A DNA stretch of 64,000 nucleotides from NCBI RefSeq assembly GCF_026162425.1, contig NZ_JAOBQJ010000004.1, forward strand, positions 372,001 to 436,000. The letters run 5' to 3'. The position numbers and the translations under genes are program-made. The DNA comes from Flexivirga meconopsidis (GTDB lineage Bacteria; Actinomycetota; Actinomycetes; Actinomycetales; Dermatophilaceae). The notes beneath the pieces were generated by a model. It was not told the DNA's origin. It was given only the letters and a program-made list of their open reading frames with translations, and did not search any database. Position 1 is the stretch's first letter. Each line of letters begins with the position of its first letter. Below, in pieces: positions 57,036 to 64,000 of the stretch.

Positions 57036-57093
57036 AACGACAATCTAAACGTCACCACCGACAGCGCGATTCCCGCTGCCGCCCGTCGTGCGG

Positions 57094-58062
57094 TCAGTCG
57101 TAGAGCGCCGGTCGCTCCATCAGCTCGACCGGGACGGTCTCGTCGGCCGCCAGCGCCCGGACGCCCGCGTCGCAGACGGCGGCTGCGGCATACCCGTCCC
57201 ACGCGGTGGGTCCGTCCTGAACGCCTGCGGTGACCGCGCGGACCCACTGCCGCAGTTCGCTGACGAAGGCCGGTCCGAAGCGCGTGTTGTGGTCCAGCCC
57301 TGACGGCTGGTCGTCGGCGAGGCGAACAGTGGCGTGCTCGGCGATCACCTCGCAACCGACCTCGTAGGAGTGCTGATTGTTGACGAAGATCTCCACCCCG
57401 ACCCAGGCTCCCGATGCTGCGGTCAGCACCAGCAGCATCGGATCCTGCAGGTGCGCCGCCCGGTGACGGGTGGTGCGCGGGCGATCCACCCGGACGAGGC
57501 GGATCTCCTCGCCGAGCAGCCAGCGGGTGATGTCGATGTCGTGGATGGCAGTGTCGGTGATCGACATGGTGCGGGTGTAATGCTGCGGCACGCTCGGGTT
57601 GTGGTGCCGGCTGTGCACGATGAGCGGGGCACCGGCCGCGCCCGACCGCAGCGCCCGCCTCAACTGTTGGTACGACGCGTCGAACCGTCGCATGAAGCCC
57701 ACCGTCACCAATCGCTGGCCCCGCTCGCGTTCCGCGTGGACGATCTCGACACACTCCTGCGCGGTCGGCGCCAACGGCTTCTCGCAGAACACCGGCTTGC
57801 CCGCCTCGATCGCGGTGATCACATCGGTCGAGTGCGCCGAGCCCGCGCTGCAGATCATCACCGCGTCGACCTGCGGCGAGGTGATCAATGACGTGGAGTC
57901 CACGCAGGCGACTGCACCGGACTCGTCCGCGACCCGCGCAGCGCGGGCGAGGTCCAGATCGCTCACCGCGACGACCGCGGCTCCCGGCACGTCCGACCGC
58001 AGCCGGGCGAGGTGAGACCGGCCCATCGCGCCAGGGCCGATCATCCCGATGCGGAGCGTCAT
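57094..58062 (-). CDS. Gfo/Idh/MocA-family oxidoreductase (inositol dehydrogenase-like)
   Basis: A 322-residue NAD(P)-dependent sugar/inositol dehydrogenase: nucleotide loop RIGMIGPGAMGRSHLARL, catalytic-lysine motif PVFCEKPLAP and TDTAIHDIDITRWLLGEE. The position at the end of the iol operon suggests oxidation of myo-inositol or a stereoisomer (IolG/IolW/IolX role). The ATG at 58062 is chosen; the gene starts 7 bp after the IolE-like gene. Confidence 0.88.
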   Translation of the reverse strand: MTLRIGMIGPGAMGRSHLARLRSDVPGAAVVAVSDLDLARAARVADESGAVACVDSTSLITSPQVDAVMICSAGSAHSTDVITAIEAGKPVFCEKPLAPTAQECVEIVHAERERGQRLVTVGFMRRFDASYQQLRRALRSGAAGAPLIVHSRHHNPSVPQHYTRTMSITDTAIHDIDITRWLLGEEIRLVRVDRPRTTRHRAAHLQDPMLLVLTAASGAWVGVEIFVNNQHSYEVGCEVIAEHATVRLADDQPSGLDHNTRFGPAFVSELRQWVRAVTAGVQDGPTAWDGYAAAAVCDAGVRALAADETVPVELMERPALYD

Positions 58063-58069
58063 ACGGGAT

Positions 58070-58969
58070 TCAGCGCTGCCCGAGTCCGTGGGCGGCAAGG
58101 AACTCGCGGGTCCGGACCGCGTTCGGCAACGGGTATGACGGATCGCACGGGTACATGTCCTCTTCACAGATGCAGTAGAGCGGTTTGTCGAGCTGGTCGA
58201 GGGCCGCGATGACCGCCGGGAGGTCGGGCTCACCGGCCGGTGGCGCCACGGAAGCCTTGTGCGCGACGGCCTTCGCGAAGCTCCAGTCCTCCTCGTGCGC
58301 CCGGCGCACTACCGCGGGGTCCATCGCCTTGATGTGCACGTAGGAGATGCGGTCGGGGTAGCTACGGATCAGGTCGATGTTGTCGCCCCCGCCATACACG
58401 ATGTGACCGGTGTCGAGGCAGAAGCCGACGTATGCCGGATCGGTCGCGCCGAAGACCCGGTCGATGTCCGCACGGGTCTCGATGTGTGAGTCCCCGTGCG
58501 GGTGCAGCACCATCCGCAGACCGTAGTCGTCCTTCATGATGCGTCCGAGCTGATTGGCGTTGGTGATATAGCGGTCCCATGCCGCACCGGAAAGCGTTCT
58601 GTCGTCGATGAATTCACCGGTGTGCTCGTCACGGAACATCGGCGGCAGATGCACGATGTACTCCGCGCCGACCGCAGCGTGCGTCGCGGCGATGGCCCGG
58701 AAAGTGCGCTCTGTCTCCGGCCAAGCCTCTTCCCGGTGCAGCACACCCCACCCGGTGCCGGCGACGACCCGCATCCCGCGGGCGTCCATCTCCGTCTTGA
58801 GACGCACCGGGTCGGTCGGGAAGTAGCCGAACGGGCCGGTCTCGATCACCGAGAAGCCCGCCTGCGCCATCTCGTCCAGCGCGCGCTGCCACGGGATCTG
58901 ATGCGGGTCATCGGGGAACCACACCCCCCACTGGTCGGGACACACCCCGATGGTCAACTCAGCCGCCAT
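58070..58969 (-). CDS. TIM-barrel sugar isomerase/epimerase (IolE/IolH-like)
   Basis: A 299-residue AP-endonuclease-2-fold protein: TIGVCPDQWGVWFPDDP, MVLHPHGDSHIETRADID, CLDTGHIVYGGGD and SYVHIKAMD carry the expected metal ligands (Glu, Asp, His). In an inositol operon this matches IolE (inosose dehydratase) or IolH/IolI. It overlaps the iolB 3' end by 11 bp, so it is translationally coupled. The exact reaction cannot be settled from sequence alone. Confidence 0.85.
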   Translation of the reverse strand: MAAELTIGVCPDQWGVWFPDDPHQIPWQRALDEMAQAGFSVIETGPFGYFPTDPVRLKTEMDARGMRVVAGTGWGVLHREEAWPETERTFRAIAATHAAVGAEYIVHLPPMFRDEHTGEFIDDRTLSGAAWDRYITNANQLGRIMKDDYGLRMVLHPHGDSHIETRADIDRVFGATDPAYVGFCLDTGHIVYGGGDNIDLIRSYPDRISYVHIKAMDPAVVRRAHEEDWSFAKAVAHKASVAPPAGEPDLPAVIAALDQLDKPLYCICEEDMYPCDPSYPLPNAVRTREFLAAHGLGQR

Positions 58970-59876
58970 CGGTCGCTCCTTGCCGGACGTCGAAAGGCAG
59001 TCGCGGATCTATGGATTCGGCCTCCCAGGTGCGCCGAACCCATGCGTGGGACGGGTGGTCCCGGATCAGCCAGACGCGCTCGTCACCCGGGCCGGCCATC
59101 ACATTGAGGTAATAGAGGTGATAGCCGGGCGGAGCCATCGCTGGGCCGTGCCAACCGTGCGGCACGAGAAGCACGTCGCCGCTGCGCACTGCTGCCCGCA
59201 CGTCGATCGGACGGTCCCCCGTCCCCGAGATGCAGCAGTAGCCCACGGCATCCGACTCGTCGGCTGCGCCGGCCTCGGAGCGCAGATCGAAGTAGTAGAT
59301 CTCCTCCAGTTCCGACTCTTCCCCCGGCCGGTGCTCGTCGTGCTTGTGCGGCGGGTACGAACTCCAGTTGCCGGCGGGGGTGATGACCTCGCAGGCGATG
59401 ATCGAGCTGGCCTCCAGCACCTCGGGGGTGCCGAAATTCCGAACCTGGCGTGAAGACCTGCCGGCGCCGCGCAATTCGACCGGGACGTCGCCCGCGCGAA
59501 CGACTGCGAAGGGCAGGTCTGCCTTCGCCCGAGCGAAGCACAGCGCGACCTTCACGTCGCCGGCAGCGCGCAGGCGGTAGGCCGAACCACGCGGCAGGTA
59601 GGCACAGTCCGCGGCGCCGTGGAAGACCGACTCGCGGCCGGCGAGCACCTCCCGGACGTCGTCGCCTTCGAGCTCGACCGAGCCACCGCCGGACAGCGGC
59701 AACAGGATGTACTCGTCCGCGGCCGTGTCGATGCTCCGGGTCTCGCCGTCGGTCAGATCAGCGACCAGCAATCCAGTGTGTTTCCAGGTGTTTCCGTCGG
59801 GTCGGACGGCGACGTCATACGCGGATTCCTGGGTGGCAACGCGCGGCCGGAACCAGGTCTGCTCGTCCGTGCTCAT
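58959..59876 (-). CDS. iolB: 5-deoxy-glucuronate isomerase IolB
   Basis: A 305-residue bicupin converting 5-deoxy-glucuronate to 2-deoxy-5-keto-gluconate. Visible blocks: LLPLSGGGSVELEGDDV, VFHGAADCAYLPRGSAYRL, YPPHKHDEHR (metal-binding His and Glu region) and LVPHGWHGPAMAPPGYHLYYLNVMAGP. It starts in the iolC stop region (ATG 59876, overlap ATGA). Confidence 0.93.
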   Translation of the reverse strand: MSTDEQTWFRPRVATQESAYDVAVRPDGNTWKHTGLLVADLTDGETRSIDTAADEYILLPLSGGGSVELEGDDVREVLAGRESVFHGAADCAYLPRGSAYRLRAAGDVKVALCFARAKADLPFAVVRAGDVPVELRGAGRSSRQVRNFGTPEVLEASSIIACEVITPAGNWSSYPPHKHDEHRPGEESELEEIYYFDLRSEAGAADESDAVGYCCISGTGDRPIDVRAAVRSGDVLLVPHGWHGPAMAPPGYHLYYLNVMAGPGDERVWLIRDHPSHAWVRRTWEAESIDPRLPFDVRQGATDGG

Positions 59877-60826
59877 GGGTCTACCTCTCCCTGTCCCTGC
59901 GACAGCAGCCGGTCGATCTCGTCCGCGGTCGGCATCGCGGAGCTGCACTCCAGTCGACCCGCCACGATCGCCCCGGCCGCGTTTGCCCGACGCACTGTCT
60001 CGGCAATCGGCAGGCCATCGAGCAGCCCGGCACAGAAAGCACCCCCGAACGCGTCGCCGGCTCCCAGTCCGTTGACGGCCTTGACCGAAAAGGGTGGTAT
60101 GACGTGAGATTCGGCTTCGGTGCGGACGAGCACGCCGTTCGGGCCTTGCTTCACGACCGCGATGCGGACCCCGCGGTCCAGCAGGGCATCGGCGGCCTTG
60201 TCGGGGTCGGCCTCCCCCACCGCCACCTCGCACTCCTCGCGATTGCCGATTGCGACAGTGCACCGTGACAAGGCCATCGCAGCAGCCTCCCGCGCCTCTC
60301 GGACCTGGTCCCAGAACATCGGGCGGTAGTCGAGGTCGATCACCGTGTGCTCGGCTCGCCCTCGCAACTCCCACGCGTGTCGGTGGGCGTCCCGGCTCGG
60401 CTGCCTGGACAGGCCGGTCAGCGTCGACCAGTAGATCGGCGCATCGCGCACGGCGCCCTCGGGGATCTCGTGCGGCTCGATGCACAGATCCGGTGCGATC
60501 GGCAATCGGTAGAAATACAAAGGAAATTCGTCCGGAGGGAAGATCTCGCAGAACGTCACCGGGGTGGGCAGATCGCGCACCTGGGTCACCCACGCGTCGT
60601 CGACCCCGAAGTCACGCAGCGCCCGGTGCACGAAGCGGCCGAAGGGGTCATCGCCGGTGCGCGTGATTACCGCGGCGCGCTTGCCCAGCCGGGCGGCCGC
60701 GACCGCGACGTTGGTGGGGCTGCCGCCGAGGAACTTCCCGAAGACGTCGACGTCCTCCAGTCTGGTGCCGATCTGCCGCGGGTAGATGTCCACGCCGACC
60801 CGGCCGATCGTCAGCACGTCGATCAC
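59873..60826 (-). CDS. iolC: 5-dehydro-2-deoxygluconokinase IolC
   Basis: A 317-residue PfkB sugar kinase phosphorylating 2-deoxy-5-keto-gluconate. N-terminal TIGRVGVDIYPRQIGTRLEDV and FLGGSPTNVAVAAARLGKRAAV; C-terminal anion hole NGLGAGDAFGGAFCAG with the catalytic Asp. The start overlaps the iolD stop by ATGA. Confidence 0.94.
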   Translation of the reverse strand: MIDVLTIGRVGVDIYPRQIGTRLEDVDVFGKFLGGSPTNVAVAAARLGKRAAVITRTGDDPFGRFVHRALRDFGVDDAWVTQVRDLPTPVTFCEIFPPDEFPLYFYRLPIAPDLCIEPHEIPEGAVRDAPIYWSTLTGLSRQPSRDAHRHAWELRGRAEHTVIDLDYRPMFWDQVREAREAAAMALSRCTVAIGNREECEVAVGEADPDKAADALLDRGVRIAVVKQGPNGVLVRTEAESHVIPPFSVKAVNGLGAGDAFGGAFCAGLLDGLPIAETVRRANAAGAIVAGRLECSSAMPTADEIDRLLSQGQGEVDP

Positions 60827-62727
60827 AGGTGGAACCGCTGCTTGGACTGTGCGGACTCGTAGTCGGCACGGGCCGATCGCGTGCTGTCGAGCTCACTGAC
60901 CTCGGCGACCGGCACGTCCCACCAGCCGCTACTCGGCGGATGCGGTCCGTTGAGCTCGGTCTCGATGTAGAGCACGACCGGCCCGTCGATCTCGACTGCC
61001 TTTGCGTAGTTGGCCCGGAATTCGTCGATCCCGTTGCACCGCAACGTTGTCACTCCCCAGCTTGCCGCGTTCGCGGCGAGGTCGAACGGCACGTCCGGCC
61101 CGTCGAGGCGGCCGGTCTGCCGGCTGCGCATCCGGTAGCGCGTCCCGAACCGGTGGCTGCCGACGGACTCGCTCAGTGCACCGATCGACGCGAACCCGTG
61201 GTTCTGCAACAGCACGACGATCACCTTCAACTGCTCGGTGACGATCGTGCCCAGCTCCATCGGCAGCATCTGGTACGACCCGTCCCCGACGACGGCCACT
61301 ACCTGGCCGGTGTCACCCTTGGCCATGCGCACTCCCATCGCTGCCGGGATCTCGTATCCCATACAGGAGTAGGCATATTCGAGGTGGTACTGCTCAGGCG
61401 TCGACGCACGCCACAGGCACTGCAGGTCACCCGGCATCGAGCCGGCCGCATTGACGATCACGTCGGTCGGCTCGAGCAGGTCGTTGAGCGCCCCGAACAC
61501 CTCGGTCTGGGCGGGCAGCGGCGTCTGACCGAGCGAGTAACAGCGATCGACGACTTCTTGCCATGCGCCGTTGCGCTGCCGGACCTCGTCGCGGTAGGCG
61601 TCGTCGACGCAGAAGCCCTCGAGGGCGGCCCGTAGCGCCCTCAGCCCTTCCCGGGCGTCCGCAACAACGGACGCGGCGCAGTTCTTCGCCGCGTCGAATG
61701 CCAGCACGTTGAGGTTGACGAAGCGGACGGCTGGGTCGGCGAAGGCCGTGCGGCTGGCGGTGGTGAAGTCGCTGTAGCGGGTGCCCACCCCGATGACCAG
61801 ATCGGCCCGGGCCGCGAGGTCGTTGGCCGCGCGGCTCCCCGTCGCGCCGACACCGCCGACCGCGCAGGGGTGGTCCCAGTTGATCGCCCCCTTCCCAGCC
61901 TGAGTGTCGGCCACGGGAATGCCTGTGGCGGTGGCGAATTCGCGGAGCGCTTCGGACGCCCCGGCATACACCGTGCCTCCGCCGGTGACGAGCAGCGGAC
62001 GACGCGATGCGCGGATCGCCCGCACGGCGCGGTCGAGCGCGATCGGTTCCGGCACTGGTCGTGCGACGTGCCAGGTGCGTTCGGCGAAGATGGCGACCGG
62101 CCAGTCGTGCGCCTCAGCCTGGACGTCCTGTGGCAGGCAGATGGTGACGGCGCCGGTCTCGGCCGGGTCGGTGAGCACGCGCATTGCAGCGAGCAGAGCC
62201 GGGATCAGCTGCTCCGGGCGGTTGATCCGGTCCCAGAACCGGGACACCGGCTTGAACGCGTCGTTGACCGAAATGTCCCCGGTGCGAGGGTCTTCCAGCT
62301 GTTGCAGCACCGGGTCCGCCCGACGCGACGCGAAGCCGTCGGAGGGCAGCAGCAGCACCGGGAGACGGTTGGTGGTGGCCAGCGCGGCACCGGTGACCAT
62401 GTTCGTCGAGCCCGGCCCGATCGACGCGGTGACGGCCAGGGTCTGCAACCGGTTGGTCGTCTTGGCGAAACCGGCAGCAGCGTGCACCGCCCCTTGCTCG
62501 TTACGAGCGAGGAGGTAGGGCATTTCGTTGCGGTCCGGCGCGGTTGCCCGCAGGTCGGCTTCGAGCAGAGCCTGCCCCACACCGGCGACGTTGCCGTGTC
62601 CGAAGATCCCGAACATCGCCGGGATCAGCCGATGCCGCGTGCCATCCCGCTCGGAGAACTGCACGGCGAGAAATCGCACGAGCGCCTGCGCGACGGTCAA
62701 CCGCACCGTCTCGTCACCGGTTGCCAT
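60823..62727 (-). CDS. iolD: 3D-(3,5/4)-trihydroxycyclohexane-1,2-dione hydrolase IolD
   Basis: A 634-residue thiamine-diphosphate enzyme that opens the inositol ring. N-terminal GIFGHGNVAGVGQAL, TASIGPGSTNMVTGAA and the C-terminal ThDP motif VGDGSYQMLPMELGTIVTE with its LLQNHGF end. It is the first gene of the iolD-iolC-iolB-isomerase-oxidoreductase operon. IolA, an IolR-type regulator and an inositol transporter are not in the window, so the pathway is completed elsewhere. The 36-bp gap to the divergent exporter must hold both promoters. Confidence 0.95.
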   Translation of the reverse strand: MATGDETVRLTVAQALVRFLAVQFSERDGTRHRLIPAMFGIFGHGNVAGVGQALLEADLRATAPDRNEMPYLLARNEQGAVHAAAGFAKTTNRLQTLAVTASIGPGSTNMVTGAALATTNRLPVLLLPSDGFASRRADPVLQQLEDPRTGDISVNDAFKPVSRFWDRINRPEQLIPALLAAMRVLTDPAETGAVTICLPQDVQAEAHDWPVAIFAERTWHVARPVPEPIALDRAVRAIRASRRPLLVTGGGTVYAGASEALREFATATGIPVADTQAGKGAINWDHPCAVGGVGATGSRAANDLAARADLVIGVGTRYSDFTTASRTAFADPAVRFVNLNVLAFDAAKNCAASVVADAREGLRALRAALEGFCVDDAYRDEVRQRNGAWQEVVDRCYSLGQTPLPAQTEVFGALNDLLEPTDVIVNAAGSMPGDLQCLWRASTPEQYHLEYAYSCMGYEIPAAMGVRMAKGDTGQVVAVVGDGSYQMLPMELGTIVTEQLKVIVVLLQNHGFASIGALSESVGSHRFGTRYRMRSRQTGRLDGPDVPFDLAANAASWGVTTLRCNGIDEFRANYAKAVEIDGPVVLYIETELNGPHPPSSGWWDVPVAEVSELDSTRSARADYESAQSKQRFHL

Positions 62728-62763
62728 GTCTCATTGTGGTCATACCTCCGTCATCATGTGCGT

Positions 62764-64000
62764 ATGACGCTGGACCCGACCCGTGAGGTGTTGCTGCGAA
62801 TCGGCGCGGCACTCCTCGCCGGCTCGGCACCGGTCCCCGACGTCGAAGCGCAACTCGTCACGCTCGGCCACCGCCTCGGCACGCCGGACGTCCGGGTTGC
62901 GGCCACGCCGACCGCGGTCTTCGTCAGCGTCAACGCCCAGCACGACATGGGGTTGCAGACGGTGCACGGCTCGCTGCGCTTCGAGCAGATGTCCCGCGTC
63001 CAGGACGTCGTCGACCGACTGATGAGTCGCCGGATGCGCGCCGCCGACGCACTCCGCGAACTCGACGACATCGAGGCGATGCCGTCCACCCGCCGGCCCT
63101 TCCTGTGCGACCTGGCCGTGGTGCTGATCGGCGTCGGCATCTGCTGCATCCTGCAGCCCACCTGGCGAGCCCTCGCGGTGGCGGCGTTGGCATCGCTGCT
63201 CGTGGTCGCGCTGGTCTGGTTGAGCCGCCGGAGCACCTTGATCGGCACCTTGTTGCCTCTACTCGCGTCGTTCGCGGTCGGGCTGCTGGTGTTGCAGGCC
63301 GACCGGATGTGGCACCTCGACGGCACCCTGCGCACCATGGTCAGCGCGGTCGCGGTGCTGCTGCCCGGATCGGTCATCGTGACCGGCATGTCCGAGATCG
63401 CGTCCGGAGCCGCCGTCGCCGGGACCTCCCGGCTGGTCTCCGGGATGGTGCAACTCATGCTCTTCGCGGTCGGCCTGTTCGCCGCGGTGTCGGTCAGCGG
63501 CGACAGCCTGGATGCGTTGACCAACGTGCGTGCGCAGGAGCTGGGGCCGCTTGCGCCATACCTCGGAGTCGCGCTGGTGGGCCTCGGGATCGTGCTCAAC
63601 GTCGCCGCGTCACGCAGCGCGATCCCGTGGATCTTCGCGGTCCTCGCCCTGACTTTCGCGGTGCAGTCGACGGTCCAGTGGCTCGGTGGGGTCACGCTCG
63701 GCGGACTGGCCGGCGCGATCGTCGCATCGCTCGGCGCCGCACTCGTGCACCGCTTCAGCGGACGCCCACTGCGGCTGGTGGTCTTCCTGCCTGCGTTCTG
63801 GCTGCTGGTGCCGGGCAGCCTCGGCCTGCTCAGCACCGCCGAACTCGCCGCCGGTCACGACGGTCTGGCGGCCGTATCCACCGCGGTCAGCGCGGTAGTG
63901 GCAGTTGCCGCCGGCACCCTGATCGGGAGCGCGGCCGGGCGCGCCCTCGACCGCAAACTCGATCCGGCACCGCCGGAGCTTCCCGAGCCGGTGGATGTCG
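62764..64000 (+). CDS. Threonine/serine exporter ThrE family protein (partial)
   Basis: Runs off the right edge after about 412 codons with no stop. The N-terminal cytoplasmic region carries an NN-less ThrE domain (LLRIGAALLAGSAPVPDVEAQLVTLGHRLG, FVSVNAQHD), followed from about residue 120 by roughly ten hydrophobic helices (FLCDLAVVLIGVGICCIL, LIGTLLPLLASFAVGLLVL, MVSAVAVLLPGSVIVTGMSEIASG). This is the ThrE two-domain layout of actinobacterial amino-acid exporters. It diverges from iolD; no functional link is evident. Confidence 0.86.
   Translation, partial: MTLDPTREVLLRIGAALLAGSAPVPDVEAQLVTLGHRLGTPDVRVAATPTAVFVSVNAQHDMGLQTVHGSLRFEQMSRVQDVVDRLMSRRMRAADALRELDDIEAMPSTRRPFLCDLAVVLIGVGICCILQPTWRALAVAALASLLVVALVWLSRRSTLIGTLLPLLASFAVGLLVLQADRMWHLDGTLRTMVSAVAVLLPGSVIVTGMSEIASGAAVAGTSRLVSGMVQLMLFAVGLFAAVSVSGDSLDALTNVRAQELGPLAPYLGVALVGLGIVLNVAASRSAIPWIFAVLALTFAVQSTVQWLGGVTLGGLAGAIVASLGAALVHRFSGRPLRLVVFLPAFWLLVPGSLGLLSTAELAAGHDGLAAVSTAVSAVVAVAAGTLIGSAAGRALDRKLDPAPPELPEPVDV

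Noticed and set aside
57036-57093. LexA/SOS box upstream of uvrB
   Set aside because: Looked for TCGAAC-N4-GTTCGA-like symmetry in the 58-bp gap and found none.
57369-57380. GATTGTTGACGA, a half match to the GntR operator
   Set aside because: Within the Gfo/Idh coding sequence; the right arm is not palindromic and no promoter is expected there.
59877-60593. Upstream extension of the iolB frame
   Set aside because: Lies in an alternative frame of iolC; IolB similarity starts at 59876.

Overview
High-GC actinobacterial chromosome. The gene content (RbpA, WhiA, OpcA, an actinobacterial SufR, a DUF222/HNH gene) and the many ATGA/GTGA gene overlaps point to Actinobacteria. The order uvrC-rapZ-yvcK-whiA-gap-pgk-tpiA-secG, zwf-opcA-pgl next to tkt-tal, ctaA with an ABC pair, ctaB and sufR-sufB-sufD-sufC is the order I know from Mycobacterium tuberculosis and many Micrococcales. 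A Micrococcales-type organism is likely; the genus cannot be decided from this window. No rRNA, tRNA, CRISPR array, IS transposase or prophage was found.

Layout. (1) 1-3.9 kb: SUF iron-sulfur assembly operon, reading leftward and headed by its repressor gene sufR; sufC is cut by the window edge. (2) 3.95-11.6 kb: a secreted GH3 hydrolase, an ABC exporter pair plus heme A synthase, a feoA-feoB-NifU-like iron uptake operon with an IdeR/DtxR-like box, and ctaB. (3) 11.8-21.1 kb: the pentose-phosphate/glycolysis operon tkt-tal-pgi-zwf-opcA-pgl, followed by a GNAT and a VOC gene. (4) 21.3-25.8 kb: accessory DNA, with a DUF222/HNH gene of different base use, a PheS-like ligase split by a frameshift behind a possible leader-peptide attenuator, and an arsR-SRPBCC-VOC cassette with its own palindromic operators. 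(5) 25.8-38.4 kb: rbpA, secG, the tpiA-pgk-gap operon, whiA-yvcK-rapZ-uvrC, a Rieske lipoprotein and uvrA. (6) 38.4-42.6 kb: GH15 glucanase, MBL hydrolase, NlpC/P60 peptidase and EamA permease. (7) 42.7-54.5 kb: a catabolic locus that best fits ectoine (and perhaps hydroxyectoine) breakdown. (8) 54.5-57.0 kb: DUF3817 protein and uvrB. (9) 57.1-62.7 kb: a partial myo-inositol operon (iolD-iolC-iolB, an IolE-like isomerase and a Gfo/Idh oxidoreductase). (10) 62.8 kb to the end: a ThrE-type exporter, truncated.

The most interesting part is region 7. A ProP-like MHS transporter, a DoeA-like ectoine hydrolase, an M20 deacetylase, a class III aminotransferase and an aldehyde dehydrogenase form a plausible complete route from ectoine through N-acetyl-diaminobutyrate, diaminobutyrate and aspartate semialdehyde to aspartate. 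An EutB-like dehydratase, a D-2-hydroxyacid dehydrogenase, a stand-alone MocR-like aminotransferase and a GntR/FCD regulator come with it. Both divergent promoter regions in the locus carry the same palindrome, GATTGTYGACAATC followed by AGAC, which is the best candidate operator for that GntR protein.

Start codons were adjusted where a Shine-Dalgarno sequence or family length argued against the longest reading frame. All family assignments come from reading the sequence, without database searches.
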